A stretch of DNA of 64,000 bases from Hyphomicrobium sp. CS1GBMeth3 (GTDB lineage: Bacteria; Pseudomonadota; Alphaproteobacteria; Rhizobiales; Hyphomicrobiaceae), in NCBI RefSeq assembly GCF_900117455.1, contig NZ_FPHO01000002.1, positions 1,456,002-1,520,001 of the forward strand, in the 5' to 3' direction. Positions 55,900 through 64,000 of this stretch are shown here, piece by piece. The notes below the pieces were generated by a model. It was not told the origin of the DNA. It worked only from the letters and a program-made list of their open reading frames with translations, and did not search any database. The stretch's first letter is position 1. Each line of letters opens with the position of its first letter. The translations under genes were made by a program, and so were the position numbers.

Positions 55900-56836
55900 C
55901 TAGGCCGTTCCGGCCGAATGAGCCATGCGGCACGAGGCATTCGCTGCAGCTCTGTACGGTTGACCTGAACCGGCTCCAGGACACATGTCCGAAGCTAGAG
56001 GACTTGCGGTCGTGTTCCGAGACATTCCTTTAGCTGATTGTTCATTAAGATCCGCAGCCGTCTGCCAGTTCTGGGATTGGTTCAGCAGTCGGCGGGATCG
56101 GATCGCTTCGCGCTTCCGGTCCATTTCAGCGCGACAACGCTCTTCTTGCCTAGCTCGTGCCTCGGCTTCGTGAACACAGATAAGGCGAAGTTCCTCGAAT
56201 ATTCCGGCGAGTCCCGCGACCGCTTCATCAAGCCTCTTCTCAAGCGGCGAATCCAGCGTCTCCCGCCACTCCTTCATCATGTGGTATCTGTCAGGGTTCT
56301 TGAACGTCAGGACCAATTCGCCGGTCGGTACTTTTTCCTGGGTCCATCTCTCACTCGTGGAGAGATGGACCCGGTCCGTTTTCTCTTTCTCGGTAAGTTT
56401 GCGTCGAACCTGTTGAATGCGCTCGGTCAGCTGCAGGTCGACCTTCTCATCGCCAAGCACGATCTGCACACCACGGCGATTGTATTGGTCAACGACGAGC
56501 TTGTATCCGCGCACCTCCAGTCAGAATGCGTATCCGGCGTTTGTCGAGATCGGTTGCATCAATCGCCTTGTACAGATTGCGGCGCCAGGGATCGTAGCGA
56601 CTCTCTCGTCGCTTCTCCCGGTCGTCCTGCAGCCAGGTCGCGACAATCCGGTGCGGACTTGATAGCGTTGCCGGAACGATGATGGGCTTGCCTGTCGTCA
56701 GCTCGTTTTCGATCGCTTCGCGCACACTGGTTGGGACAGGTGGCGGCTCCGGTGACGGAGGCCGCTTGCTCGGGGGATGTATGATGACGCGCGCTGGCGT
56801 ACCCGCCTTCAATGGTGGCAGGGGCTTCTTGGACAC
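55900..56836 (-). pseudogene. Frameshifted gene of unknown family
   Basis: The upstream half, possibly from GTG 56836 (VSKKPLPPLKAGTPARVIIH), reads IENELTTGKPIIVPATLSSP, ATWLQDDREKRRESRYDPWR and AIDATDLDKRRIRILT before stopping at 56489. The other half resumes in another frame near 56515 as LEVRGYKLVVDQYNRRGVQI, then TGELVLTFKNPDRYHMMKEW and a Glu/Arg-rich coiled coil. About 6-7 residues seem missing at the break, suggesting a small deletion. The family is not one I can name. It lies beside a tRNA 3' fragment, typical of island-borne genes. Confidence 0.6.
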
Positions 56837-56927
56837 ATCCTGCCAGCCTGTTGCTTTGCCCAATAGCCGCGTTCGGGAACCGGTCTGGGGTGCCTGAGAC
56901 ACGGGATGTGTAAGTCTCTGAGATAAA

Positions 56928-56955
56928 TGGTCGGAGCGGGAGGATTTGAACCTCC
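56928..56955 (-). tRNA. 3' end of a tRNA gene only (T arm, acceptor 3' strand, CCA)
   Basis: On the minus strand the T arm GGAGG-TTCAAAT-CCTCC is followed by CGCTCCG, discriminator A and CCA. The matching 5' acceptor strand CGGAGCG and a D arm are not found in the 100 bases upstream. It is therefore a fragment, as left at the far attachment site of an island that integrated into a tRNA gene elsewhere. A degenerate or unusual RNA gene is a less likely alternative. The rest of 56837-57353 has no gene. Confidence 0.5.
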
Positions 56956-57298
56956 GTCCCCCAGTCCCCCCGGGAAAGTTTCGCCGCTGTAACGCGTTAG
57001 ATGTTTGGCTCGCACCCTTACCGCGCGTGCGTTTGCAAACCGGGCCAGTCGCGCCTCCCTGCCGAAGCGCGGAGGCGTGGCAACAATGAAATGTTGCCTG
57101 CTCTTTGCTCTTCGCGCGAAGCAAACCATGCTTTGAAAGGTGCTTACGCGACCTGAGCGTATTGCCGCCGCGACACGTGTGGCAGCCACCTCCCCATGCT
57201 AAGTCCGCAGGGCGGCGCCTAAGTCATTGATATCCCCAGCCCGGACATTCTTCCCATCTCTGGCATGGTGGCTGCACCCAAGCTGCTGCCGACCTCAC

Positions 57299-57318
57299 GG
57301 CGATCCGCTCGGATCGCC
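57299..57318. promoter_or_regulatory. Perfect inverted repeat upstream of the PQQ dehydrogenase gene
   Basis: GGCGATCCG and CGGATCGCC (9-base arms, 2-base gap) end 35 bases before the start at 57354. No T-run follows on the plus strand, so it looks more like an operator than a terminator. Confidence 0.45.
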
Positions 57319-57353
57319 CAAAAATAGCATAGCAGTTAGGGAGCGACACTTAA

Positions 57354-59078
57354 ATGAAGGGCTGGAGAAATAGCCTCAAGGGCGCATTGCTGGCAAACGC
57401 AGCAATAAGCATTTGCACGTCACCTGCGGTTTCACTCGGCGTCTCGACGCTCGATGGCAAACACGTCGAGTACTACGTCACCGAGGACATGCTGTTGAAT
57501 GCGGACAAGGATCCGAACAACTGGCTTATGTATGGCCGCGACTACGAGAGCACGCGCTATTCGCCTCTCTCGCAGATCAACGCGGAGAATGTCGGCGATC
57601 TCGTCGCCAAATGGAACCTTTCGTTCGGCGTTCTCGGCGCGCAAGATTCCCAGATTACAGCTGTGAACGGCCGCCTTTACGTATCATCGAGCCAGAACCG
57701 CGTCTTCGCCATCGACGGCGTCTCCGGCAAGGTTCTCTGGCGCTATGATCGCAAGCTCCCTCCCGATCTTGGTCCGAAGCTCTGCTGCGGCGACGTAAAC
57801 CGCGGCGTGATCGCCTATGAGGATAAAGTAATTCTCGCGACGCTCGACACACACGTCGTTGCGCTCGACAACCACACCGGTGAGGTCGTTTGGGAAACGA
57901 AGCTCGGCGATTACAGGACCGGCGAGATCTTCACCTCCATGCCGGTCGTCGTCGACAACAAGATCCTGATTGGAAACTCGGGTGGCGATGTCGGCGCCAA
58001 CCCGGGCACGATTTACGCTCTAAATGGCGACGACGGAGAGGAAGCCTGGAAGACACACACCGTTCCCGTGACGGGAAAGGAGGAGATTGCAAATACGTGG
58101 GGCGGCGACTCCTGGAAGACGGCGGGTGGAACGCCGTGGCTCCCGGGGTCCTATGACAAAGAAACGGGTCTCTTGCTTTGGGGCGTGGGCAATCCGGTCC
58201 CGGACTTCGACGGCAGCGTTCGCCCCGGCGACAACCTGTATACGGGATCGACAATCGCAGTCGATGTGAAGTCCGGTGCGATCAAAGGCCACTTCCAATA
58301 CACCCCTCACGATGTGTGGGACTATGACGGAACCAACGAGGTCATCCTCATCACCGACAAGCAGAACCGCAAGGTGTGGCTCCACGCCGATCGGAACGGG
58401 CATCTCTACTCGATCGATCGGGAGACCTACAATTGCAACTGGGTCGCGGCAATGCAGCGGGTCAATTGGGTGAAGAGCTGGGGTGATAACTGCCGGCCGG
58501 AGGCCGATCCCAACAAGATCCCGACCTACGGCAAGGAGACCAAAGACATCGCGCCCGTTCTCGACGGTGGCAAGGAATGGGTGCCTGCCGCCTACAGCAA
58601 GAGAACCGGGTACATCTATGTTCCCGGTCGCGACATGTCCATGGACCTCGCCGCGAAGAAGCAGGAGTTCAAACCAGGTCAGTGGTTCTTGGGAACGGAC
58701 GTTTTGCGCCTCAATCCTGGCGGCGGATATGTGAAGGCATTCGACGGCACGACGGGTGAGCTGGTGTGGTCCCGCCGTCAGAATACACCCGCAACGGGCG
58801 GAATGCTGGCGACTGCCGGCGGCCTCGTCTTCAACGGCGATGCCGAAGGTGTCTTCCGCGCCATCAAGGACGATACGGGTGAGACGCTGTGGGAGTTCAA
58901 TGTGGGAACGGGCATCCACTCCAACCCCACGACCTTCATGGTGGGTGACACCCAGTACGTCGCCATCCTGGCGGGACCGGGCGGCGGCAGCATCTGGCCG
59001 CTAGTCTATGGCGAATGGCTCAAGACACGCCAGCTCGGCGGCAGCCTGTTCGTATTTGCAATCCACAAGGGCAAATAG
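57354..59078 (+). CDS. PQQ-dependent alcohol dehydrogenase with lanthanide-type Asp pair
   Basis: A protein of 574 residues, an eight-bladed quinoprotein of the methanol/ethanol family. The signal peptide runs to about residue 28 (LLANAAISICTSPAVSLG). It has the adjacent disulfide Cys144-Cys145 (KLCCGDVNRG), catalytic Asp323 and the extra Asp325 (VWDYDGTNEV) that in XoxF, ExaF and PedH binds a lanthanide. Asn280 (GVGN) is a further ligand. The metal Glu of GxGAExG is Asp212 here (NSGGDVGANPG), which is unusual. It oxidises a primary alcohol in the periplasm and passes electrons to cytochrome c, encoded 65 bases downstream. Whether it is a true XoxF or another alcohol dehydrogenase is open. 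Confidence 0.88.
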   Translation: MKGWRNSLKGALLANAAISICTSPAVSLGVSTLDGKHVEYYVTEDMLLNADKDPNNWLMYGRDYESTRYSPLSQINAENVGDLVAKWNLSFGVLGAQDSQITAVNGRLYVSSSQNRVFAIDGVSGKVLWRYDRKLPPDLGPKLCCGDVNRGVIAYEDKVILATLDTHVVALDNHTGEVVWETKLGDYRTGEIFTSMPVVVDNKILIGNSGGDVGANPGTIYALNGDDGEEAWKTHTVPVTGKEEIANTWGGDSWKTAGGTPWLPGSYDKETGLLLWGVGNPVPDFDGSVRPGDNLYTGSTIAVDVKSGAIKGHFQYTPHDVWDYDGTNEVILITDKQNRKVWLHADRNGHLYSIDRETYNCNWVAAMQRVNWVKSWGDNCRPEADPNKIPTYGKETKDIAPVLDGGKEWVPAAYSKRTGYIYVPGRDMSMDLAAKKQEFKPGQWFLGTDVLRLNPGGGYVKAFDGTTGELVWSRRQNTPATGGMLATAGGLVFNGDAEGVFRAIKDDTGETLWEFNVGTGIHSNPTTFMVGDTQYVAILAGPGGGSIWPLVYGEWLKTRQLGGSLFVFAIHKGK

Positions 59079-59142
59079 CCTCAAGCGGCACGTTGGCCTA
59101 TGCCGACGTGCCACTTCTCTCAGATCCAGGAGCCGCCGGAAG

Positions 59143-59535
59143 ATGAAACAATGGACGGCTGTGCTGTCGATGACGACGGCACTGCTACTTGCTGCAGGCG
59201 CAGCGCACACATTTGCTGACGACGCTGCGGAGAAGAAGAACCCGCTCGAAGGTCAAGCCGCGGCGATCGAGGCCGGCAAGACTCTCTATAGTAACACCTG
59301 TCTCTTCTGCCATGGCCCCAACGGCCTCGGCGCCCGCGCACCCAACCTCATCGAGGGCCTGTTCCGCCCCAACGGTGGAGCCGACGACACAATCGTGTTC
59401 GACATCATCCTCAACGGGCGGCCTGGCACCCTCATGGGCGGGTTCGAGGGGACCTATTCGGAAACGGAAATCTGGCAGGTCATCTCCTATCTTCGACAGG
59501 AGGGGATCGCGCGCGCCAAGCCGAAATCGAAATAG
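59143..59535 (+). CDS. Class I cytochrome c, probable electron acceptor of the dehydrogenase
   Basis: A protein of 130 residues with a signal peptide (VLSMTTALLLAAGAAHTFA). It has one haem c motif CLFCHGPNG and a probable Met axial ligand in GTLMGGFEG, and ends ETEIWQVISYLRQEGIARAK. ATG 59143 was chosen over a longer frame that overlaps the dehydrogenase region. Its place and size fit a XoxG-like or cytochrome cL-like partner, though it is shorter than typical cytochrome cL. Confidence 0.85.
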   Translation: MKQWTAVLSMTTALLLAAGAAHTFADDAAEKKNPLEGQAAAIEAGKTLYSNTCLFCHGPNGLGARAPNLIEGLFRPNGGADDTIVFDIILNGRPGTLMGGFEGTYSETEIWQVISYLRQEGIARAKPKSK

Positions 59536-59689
59536 CTTCCTGCTGTACGCGCTCAAGCTGTGTGCGGAGTAAAAGTCGCAGCTGCTGTGAAATTCGACAC
59601 AGACTCGACTTTGGAGGAATTGACCGACCACGGTGAGAATTGCTCCCGTGTGATGGCTGAGTCGGTGCGCGTCTTTCGACGGGTGAACA

Positions 59690-61153
59690 GTGAACAAGCC
59701 CTGCAACCTCACGATCGAAAAGCCGGTCATCGATAGCTCCAAAGGCACGGCGCCGGAAAGCTCGATTTCGACAGGCGGAATCATCCGGCGCTTCGCCTCG
59801 GAAGCGAGTGGAGTGGGTCACGGCATCGTGGACGTCGCCTGCAGCGTGGGCGAGCTTGCTGACCGGATGCAGAGGCAGGCCGGGCAGCTCTCGGAGATCC
59901 GAACCGAGATGCACGAGCTTGGCGCCGACAACGCGCGGATCGCCGACGGTGCCGCCTCCAGTCTCAGGATCGTCGAGGACGCGCGGACAGAGGTTGCGCA
60001 GTCTCTTGCAAAGCTCCGGGACTCCATCGACGGAGTGGACGCGCTCGTCGGTACCGTCTCGCAGCAACGCAACCTTCTCAGCGGCGTGCAGGAGGCCCTG
60101 GGCAAGGTGGGCAAGGTCGCGAACGGGATCAATGCAATCGCGAGTCAGACGAACCTGCTGGCGCTGAATGCCACTATTGAGGCCGCGCGCGCCGGAACAG
60201 CGGGAAAGGGTTTTGCGGTCGTTGCATCGGAGGTCAAGGCGCTCGCCGGACAAACCGCAGCGGCTACGCGCGAAATCGCGCTGACGATGAACGATCTGGC
60301 CCTCGAGGTGCAACAACTGATCGAACAAAGCCAGTGCAGCGCCGAGATCGCCGCTGCCGTGAGCACCAGCAACGCCCACCTTGCCGCTACGTTCGACGGT
60401 ATAGAAGCAACTGTCGTTGGCATTGCGGAGGAAACCTCGGGCATCACGACGCGCGTCGCTGCCATCGAAGAGCGCGGGCGAATGCTCGTGGACGGGATCG
60501 ACCGTCTCGCGAACGGGTTCGGAGAGTCGGCGCTCAACATCGCCCATATCGACAAGCGCCTCACGGTGCTGGAGCGTTCGGGCGAGAAGCTTCTAGCGAT
60601 TACCGTCGACTCCGGCATGCAGTCCACCGATACACCCTTTGTTCAGGAGGTGATGCGGCGCGCAGCCCTCGTATCCAAAAAGCTCGACGAGGCCGTCGCT
60701 AACGGCGCACTGACCTTGGACGATGTCTTCGATACGGACTACGTGCGTGTGCCCGGCACCAACCCGGAGCAATTCAATACCCGCTACGTCGATGCCTTCG
60801 ATCGCATCCTCCGCGACCTGCTTGAGGATGCCCAGTCCTTCAGCGATCGAGTCGTCTTCTGCGTCCCCATAGACAGGAACGGGTACATCCCGACGCACAA
60901 CAGCAAGTTCTCTCAACCCCAAGGCTCGGACCCGGTCTGGAACGCAGCCAACTGCCGCAATCGGCGGATCTTCAATGACCGAGTCGGCAAGGCGGCCGGA
61001 AGCAATCGCGATCCGTTCCTGGTTCAGACTTATCAGCGCGACATGGGGCAAGGTCGCAAAGTCCCGATGATGGACGTGTCGTCCCCCGTGCTCGTCGCTG
61101 GCCGTCATTGGGGCGGCCTAAGGCTTGCCTATGCCGCTGAGGGGCGCTCCTAG
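59690..61153 (+). CDS. Soluble methyl-accepting chemotaxis protein with a C-terminal sensor domain
   Basis: A protein of 487 residues without any transmembrane helix. The signalling hairpin tip lies at about residues 145-195 ([20 protein letters not shown], then [20 protein letters not shown]), flanked by coiled coils from about 45 to 300. Residues about 305-485 form a ligand-sensing-like domain with [40 protein letters not shown] and the end [13 protein letters not shown], resembling C-terminal domains of cytoplasmic or energy-taxis receptors. Cys410-like VVFCVP is notable. Its position beside the alcohol dehydrogenase suggests sensing of the metabolic state of alcohol oxidation. This is inference. 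Confidence 0.85.
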   Translation: MNKPCNLTIEKPVIDSSKGTAPESSISTGGIIRRFASEASGVGHGIVDVACSVGELADRMQRQAGQLSEIRTEMHELGADNARIADGAASSLRIVEDARTEVAQSLAKLRDSIDGVDALVGTVSQQRNLLSGVQEALGKVGKVANGINAIASQTNLLALNATIEAARAGTAGKGFAVVASEVKALAGQTAAATREIALTMNDLALEVQQLIEQSQCSAEIAAAVSTSNAHLAATFDGIEATVVGIAEETSGITTRVAAIEERGRMLVDGIDRLANGFGESALNIAHIDKRLTVLERSGEKLLAITVDSGMQSTDTPFVQEVMRRAALVSKKLDEAVANGALTLDDVFDTDYVRVPGTNPEQFNTRYVDAFDRILRDLLEDAQSFSDRVVFCVPIDRNGYIPTHNSKFSQPQGSDPVWNAANCRNRRIFNDRVGKAAGSNRDPFLVQTYQRDMGQGRKVPMMDVSSPVLVAGRHWGGLRLAYAAEGRS

Positions 61154-61209
61154 GACGCCTTATTCAAGAAGCTCGCGGCTTGCCCTATACACGGGGCAGC
61201 GCGACATTG

Positions 61210-62148
61210 TCACTTGCGCGCAGCGCGAAGGCGATCGAAATCTTCATCGGCATGATGCGACGAGCGGGTCAGCGGTGACGACGAGACTAGAAGGAACCCT
61301 TTCGCCAGTCCGACCCGGCGGTAGGCGTCGAACTCCTCGGGAGTCACATAGCGGACGAGCGGCGCGTGCTTGAGCGTCGGCTGGAGGTATTGGCCGATCG
61401 TCAGGAAATCGACGCCGGTGGACCTCAGGTCATCCATGACCTGATGAACCTCGTCTCGCTCTTCGCCGAGCCCCACCATGATGCCCGATTTCGTGAAAAC
61501 GTCGGGGTTTAATTCCTTTGCGATTTGCAGCAATCTAAGGGAATGGAAGTAGCGTGCGCCTGGACGGATCTTGAGGTAGAGCGATGGAACAGTCTCAAGG
61601 TTGTGATTGAATACGTCGGGCTGGGCAGACATCACCGCCTCGATCGCACCACTCTTGCGCAGAAAATCCGGCGTCAGCACCTCGATCGTAGCGCCCGGTG
61701 CGCGAGCGCGTACAGCCTCGATCGTTTTTGCAAAATGTTCCGCGCCTCCATCCGCGAGATCGTCGCGATCCACGGATGTGATGACGACGTGCCTGAGACC
61801 CAGCTTGGCGACAGCCGACGCGACCTCCTCCGGCTCATGATCGTTCAATGGCCGCGGAATTCCCGTCCTGACGTTGCAGAAGGCGCACGCGCGCGTGCAC
61901 GTATCGCCCATGATCATCAGCGTAGCGTGCCGCTTCGACCAGCACTCGCCGAGATTGGGACATGCGGCTTCCTCACAGACCGTCTTGAGCCTGTGTTCGC
62001 GCACGATGGAGAGCGTCTGGTTCAGCTCAAGGACGGATGAGAGCGTGACGCGAATCCAGTCCGGACGCGGCGGAGGGGGCGAATCCGGCCGCTTCACTTT
62101 CTCGGGATGTCGAGGCCGATTCTTGAGCGTATCTATGAGGGTGACCAT
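61210..62148 (-). CDS. lipA: Lipoyl synthase
   Basis: A radical SAM enzyme of 312 residues with the auxiliary cluster Cys motif [12 protein letters not shown] and the radical SAM motif CTRACAFC. It has [39 protein letters not shown] and the C-terminal [10 protein letters not shown] with the Ser ligand. It inserts two sulfurs into protein-bound octanoate. It lies 57 bases after thiG on the same strand, so it may share the thi transcript. lipB is not present. Confidence 0.95.
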   Translation of the reverse strand: MVTLIDTLKNRPRHPEKVKRPDSPPPPRPDWIRVTLSSVLELNQTLSIVREHRLKTVCEEAACPNLGECWSKRHATLMIMGDTCTRACAFCNVRTGIPRPLNDHEPEEVASAVAKLGLRHVVITSVDRDDLADGGAEHFAKTIEAVRARAPGATIEVLTPDFLRKSGAIEAVMSAQPDVFNHNLETVPSLYLKIRPGARYFHSLRLLQIAKELNPDVFTKSGIMVGLGEERDEVHQVMDDLRSTGVDFLTIGQYLQPTLKHAPLVRYVTPEEFDAYRRVGLAKGFLLVSSSPLTRSSHHADEDFDRLRAARK

Positions 62149-62205
62149 AGGAACCTGGAAGGGTCTAAGTTGAATTGGCTGCGATGATCGACGCCCGAAC
62201 TCCCA

Positions 62206-62985
62206 TCATTGACCTGCCAGAAGCGGCCTACCCACGATCGGGCTCGATGGGTGGGCCATGTCACGTGGCTCGAGCGCGCCGGAGAGAAAGGCAAGTCGCC
62301 CTGCCTCGACTGCCTTCGAGAAGGCCAGCGCCATCTGCGGTGGATCGACCGCTTTGGCCACGGCGGTATTCAGCAGAATGCCATCGCATCCGAGTTCCAT
62401 GGCCTGCGAGGCATGGCTGGGAACACCGAGCCCGGCGTCCACGATGATCGGGATGTCCGGAAAGTGCGCGCGAAGGGTCCGCAATCCGTAGGCGTTGTTG
62501 AGGCCCCGCGCGGAGCCGATCGGCGCACCCCAGGGCATGAGAACCCGGCAGCCCGCGCTGAGCAACCTCTCCGCAACCACCAGATCTTCGGTCGTGTAGG
62601 GAAAGACCTGAAACCCTTCCTCGTTGAGGATGCGCGCGGCTTCTACGAGGCCGAAGACATCTGGCTGCAGCGTGTCCTGCTCGCCGATGACCTCGAGCTT
62701 GATCCAGATGGTGTTGAAGATCTCGCGCGCCATGTGGGCGGTCGTGACAGCTTCCTTCACCGTCTGGCAGCCGGCCGTGTTCGGCAAAATAGGCAGCCGC
62801 AGCTCCAGCAATTGGTCCCAGAAGCGGCGCGACGTCTGAGCCTTACCAACGGACTCGCGCCGGATCGACGCTGTCACGGCGCCCGCCTTCCCGACTCGGA
62901 TCGACTGAGCCATGACCGAGGGAGACGGATAGAGAGCAGTACCGAGCAACAGGCGGGACGCGAGTTCTTGTCCGTAAACAATCAC
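62206..62985 (-). CDS. thiG: Thiazole synthase ThiG
   Basis: A protein of 259 residues starting at GTG 62985 ([20 protein letters not shown]), preceded by GGAGGG and 4 bases after the thiS stop; longer frames run antisense to sense through thiS and are not used. The catalytic Lys is in [17 protein letters not shown]. Phosphate-binding segments include [20 protein letters not shown] and [20 protein letters not shown]. It forms the thiazole of thiamine from DXP, ThiS thiocarboxylate and dehydroglycine. Confidence 0.94.
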   Translation of the reverse strand: MIVYGQELASRLLLGTALYPSPSVMAQSIRVGKAGAVTASIRRESVGKAQTSRRFWDQLLELRLPILPNTAGCQTVKEAVTTAHMAREIFNTIWIKLEVIGEQDTLQPDVFGLVEAARILNEEGFQVFPYTTEDLVVAERLLSAGCRVLMPWGAPIGSARGLNNAYGLRTLRAHFPDIPIIVDAGLGVPSHASQAMELGCDGILLNTAVAKAVDPPQMALAFSKAVEAGRLAFLSGALEPRDMAHPSSPIVGRPLLAGQ

Positions 62986-62989
62986 CAGT

Positions 62990-63187
62990 CTACCCTCCTG
63001 GCCGGGCTGCGACGATCTCGACAAGGTCGTCATCCGCGAGGCCAACCACATCACGCCGCGCCGCTGCCACGAATTCGCCATTGACCGCCGTCGCCACGGC
63101 AGTGCCCGCATAGCCGAGAGCTGCGACAAGCTCAGACAACGTGGAAACGTCGGCCATCAGATCGGAGCCGTTCACGACCAAGTGCAT
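62990..63187 (-). CDS. thiS: Sulfur carrier protein ThiS
   Basis: A ubiquitin-like protein of 65 residues: [30 protein letters not shown], ending in the essential GlyGly (VAARPGG). It is thiocarboxylated and gives sulfur to ThiG. Its ribosome site AGGA is partly inside a hairpin (63197-63227), and a terminator-like hairpin stands just upstream, so its expression may be attenuated. Confidence 0.93.
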   Translation of the reverse strand: MHLVVNGSDLMADVSTLSELVAALGYAGTAVATAVNGEFVAAARRDVVGLADDDLVEIVAARPGG

Positions 63188-63196
63188 CGGGTCATC

Positions 63197-63227
63197 CTGT
63201 CAACGCGCTGGCAGCGCGGGCTGACAG
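63197..63227 (-). promoter_or_regulatory. Hairpin overlapping the thiS ribosome site
   Basis: The outer stem is CTGTCA/TGACAG (63197-63202 with 63222-63227) and the inner stem CGCGCT/AGCGCG (63204-63209 with 63213-63218), with loop GGC. The thiS Shine-Dalgarno AGGA (63195-63198) overlaps the outer stem by two bases, so folding could hinder translation. Confidence 0.5.
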
Positions 63228-63240
63228 CAATCGGAAACGG

Positions 63241-63299
63241 AAAAAACGTGAGGCGGCTCGCCTCGTCGATTGGGAGAAGGGTGTAAGGCGAGCCGCCTC
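63241..63299 (-). terminator. Terminator-like hairpin in the thiS leader (minus strand)
   Basis: A perfect 13-bp stem, GAGGCGGCTCGCC (63250-63262) with its complement (63287-63299), has a 24-base loop. On the minus strand it is followed by ACG and TTTTTT (63246-63241). It lies 53 bases before thiS with no minus-strand gene upstream, so it is a good candidate attenuator. No canonical TPP-riboswitch core precedes it. Confidence 0.65.
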
Positions 63300-63807
63300 C
63301 CCCCTGGAAAACCTCGCAGCCTTCCCAAGGGCCACGAAACGAGCATCGAATTCGCAATCAGCTGCGTGAACCCTGACCGTGCCGTGCTCGTCTCGAAGAA
63401 CGTTGCATCTTCAGTATATTGAAGTATTTCAGGCTCCCAACAACGACAATATGAGGCGAGACAGCAAACGCCCCAGCGCTCTTCGCCAGCAAGTGGCGTG
63501 CCAAGCGAACGCCGCTCATTGAACCCGAGTGCGAGCCCTGTGCATTCGACGGAAATAACGTGCTGCCCCTGCCTTCATTGCTTCCTCTGGGCGCCCCGGT
63601 GGAGGAACGACGGACGAAATCAAACGTCCAGCGCGCGGTCCTTATGAAACGCGAATGCGACAGTCCGCTGCAACACGTGACGCAAGCGGGTGAGCTGCGC
63701 AGGAAATTCCTGCAAAAAAGGCCGGTTGTCCTTGGCACGCGCTTTGCGCTCCGACTAACACGCTTGTCGACGCGATAGTCGGCGGAACATATAGGAGCGC
63801 ACGTTCG
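63300..63807. other. Divergent thiS/thiC intergenic region
   Basis: About 500 bases hold the promoters for thiS (minus) and thiC (plus). I looked for TPP-riboswitch signatures (CTGAGA and ACCTGA..CTGG..AATGCCAGCG) on both strands and found none. A hairpin CAGGAAATTCCTG lies near 63700 on the plus strand, followed by AAAAAA. No gene is convincing here. Confidence 0.5.
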
Positions 63808-64000
63808 ATGAACAAGCCGACACGCACGGCCGACATGACGCCCGTTAAGGTCACCACGGGCGCGCTCCCGAGTTCGCGCAAGCTTTACGTCGCACCGGAA
63901 GCCGCACCCGACCTCGCCGTACCGCTTCGCGAGATCACGCTGACACCGGAGAGCGGCGAAGCCCCGGTAAGGGTCTACGACGCCTCAGGCCCCTACACGG
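63808..64000 (+). CDS. thiC: ThiC, phosphomethylpyrimidine synthase, N-terminal part (cut by window end)
   Basis: ATG 63808, with AGGAG about 13 bases upstream, opens the ThiC N-terminus: [34 protein letters not shown] and [11 protein letters not shown]. This is the conserved domain preceding the (beta/alpha)8 barrel. The radical SAM-like CxxCxxxxC site lies beyond the window. It makes the pyrimidine of thiamine and is divergent from thiS-thiG. Confidence 0.9.
   Translation, partial: MNKPTRTADMTPVKVTTGALPSSRKLYVAPEAAPDLAVPLREITLTPESGEAPVRVYDASGPYT

Noticed and set aside
56928..57020. A complete tRNA or tmRNA gene on the minus strand
   Set aside because: The 3' end is perfect, but no 5' acceptor strand, D arm or anticodon arm fits upstream, and no tmRNA tag-coding sequence was found.
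63188..63807. A canonical TPP riboswitch before thiS or thiC
   Set aside because: Neither strand shows the conserved CTGAGA and ACCTGA/CCAGCG elements; only hairpins unrelated to that core were found.
1..64000. CRISPR arrays, insertion sequences and transposase or integrase genes
   Set aside because: No regularly spaced repeats, terminal inverted repeats or transposase/integrase motifs were seen; the 42-base element occurs only twice.

Overview
The window is high-GC, densely packed chromosomal DNA that most resembles a facultatively methylotrophic alphaproteobacterium of the Hyphomicrobiales, Hyphomicrobium-like. This is inferred from protein character: a NasT/NasS-controlled nitrate assimilation operon, a PQQ alcohol dehydrogenase with a lanthanide-type Asp pair and its own cytochrome c, Rhizobiales-type small proteins, and a thiC/thiS/thiG/lipA neighbourhood. 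No rRNA or taxonomic marker is present, so the genus is a guess.

Layout. 1-148 is the tail of an unidentified gene. 349-13061 is one coherent nitrate assimilation region: nasT, nasS, then a leader with a sigma-54-type promoter, two ANTAR-type hairpins and a long terminator, followed by nrtA, nrtB, nrtD, an FAD oxidoreductase, a NirA-type nitrite reductase, a CysJ-like flavoprotein with an Fe-S domain, and nitrate reductase NasA. A strong two-way terminator at 13117-13158 separates it from a convergent porin. A thiamine-diphosphate decarboxylase follows, then a decayed methyltransferase. 17559-22551 is a HlyD / RbbA-like / ABC-2 permease export operon.

23522-28444 carries a very large secreted metacaspase-like protein with Cys-rich repeats and a small peptidoglycan-binding neighbour. 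28583-34948 holds a DUF1254 remnant, a secreted protein, a c-type haem DUF3365 protein, an ArsR regulator with the SqrR/BigR cysteine pair, and a divergent RND pump. 35973-39436 encodes an NTF2-like protein, a glutathione transferase, an alpha/beta hydrolase and a thiolase. Two tiny overlapping secreted peptides (39519-39856) face a TetR gene. A FabF-like synthase with its own TetR and a second RND pump with a divergent TetR follow.

48000-57000 is a scarred accessory stretch. It has an SDR fragment joined to an alpha-glucosidase fragment, glpK, a frameshifted acetyltransferase, a DUF1254 protein, a DUF899 fragment abutting an M50 protease fragment, a TPR/winged-helix regulator, a beta-propeller protein, a frameshifted unknown gene, and the 3' end of a tRNA without its 5' half. 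Such junctions suggest repeated deletion or insertion events, possibly at the edge of an island.

57354-61153 returns to intact metabolism: PQQ alcohol dehydrogenase, cytochrome c and a soluble chemoreceptor. 61210-63187 is thiS-thiG-lipA on the minus strand, with a structured leader and a divergent thiC cut by the window end. The clearest leads are the nas leader RNA, the persulfide-sensor / haem / RND cassette, the giant metacaspase pair, the unusual metal-site residues of the PQQ dehydrogenase, and the thiS leader structure.
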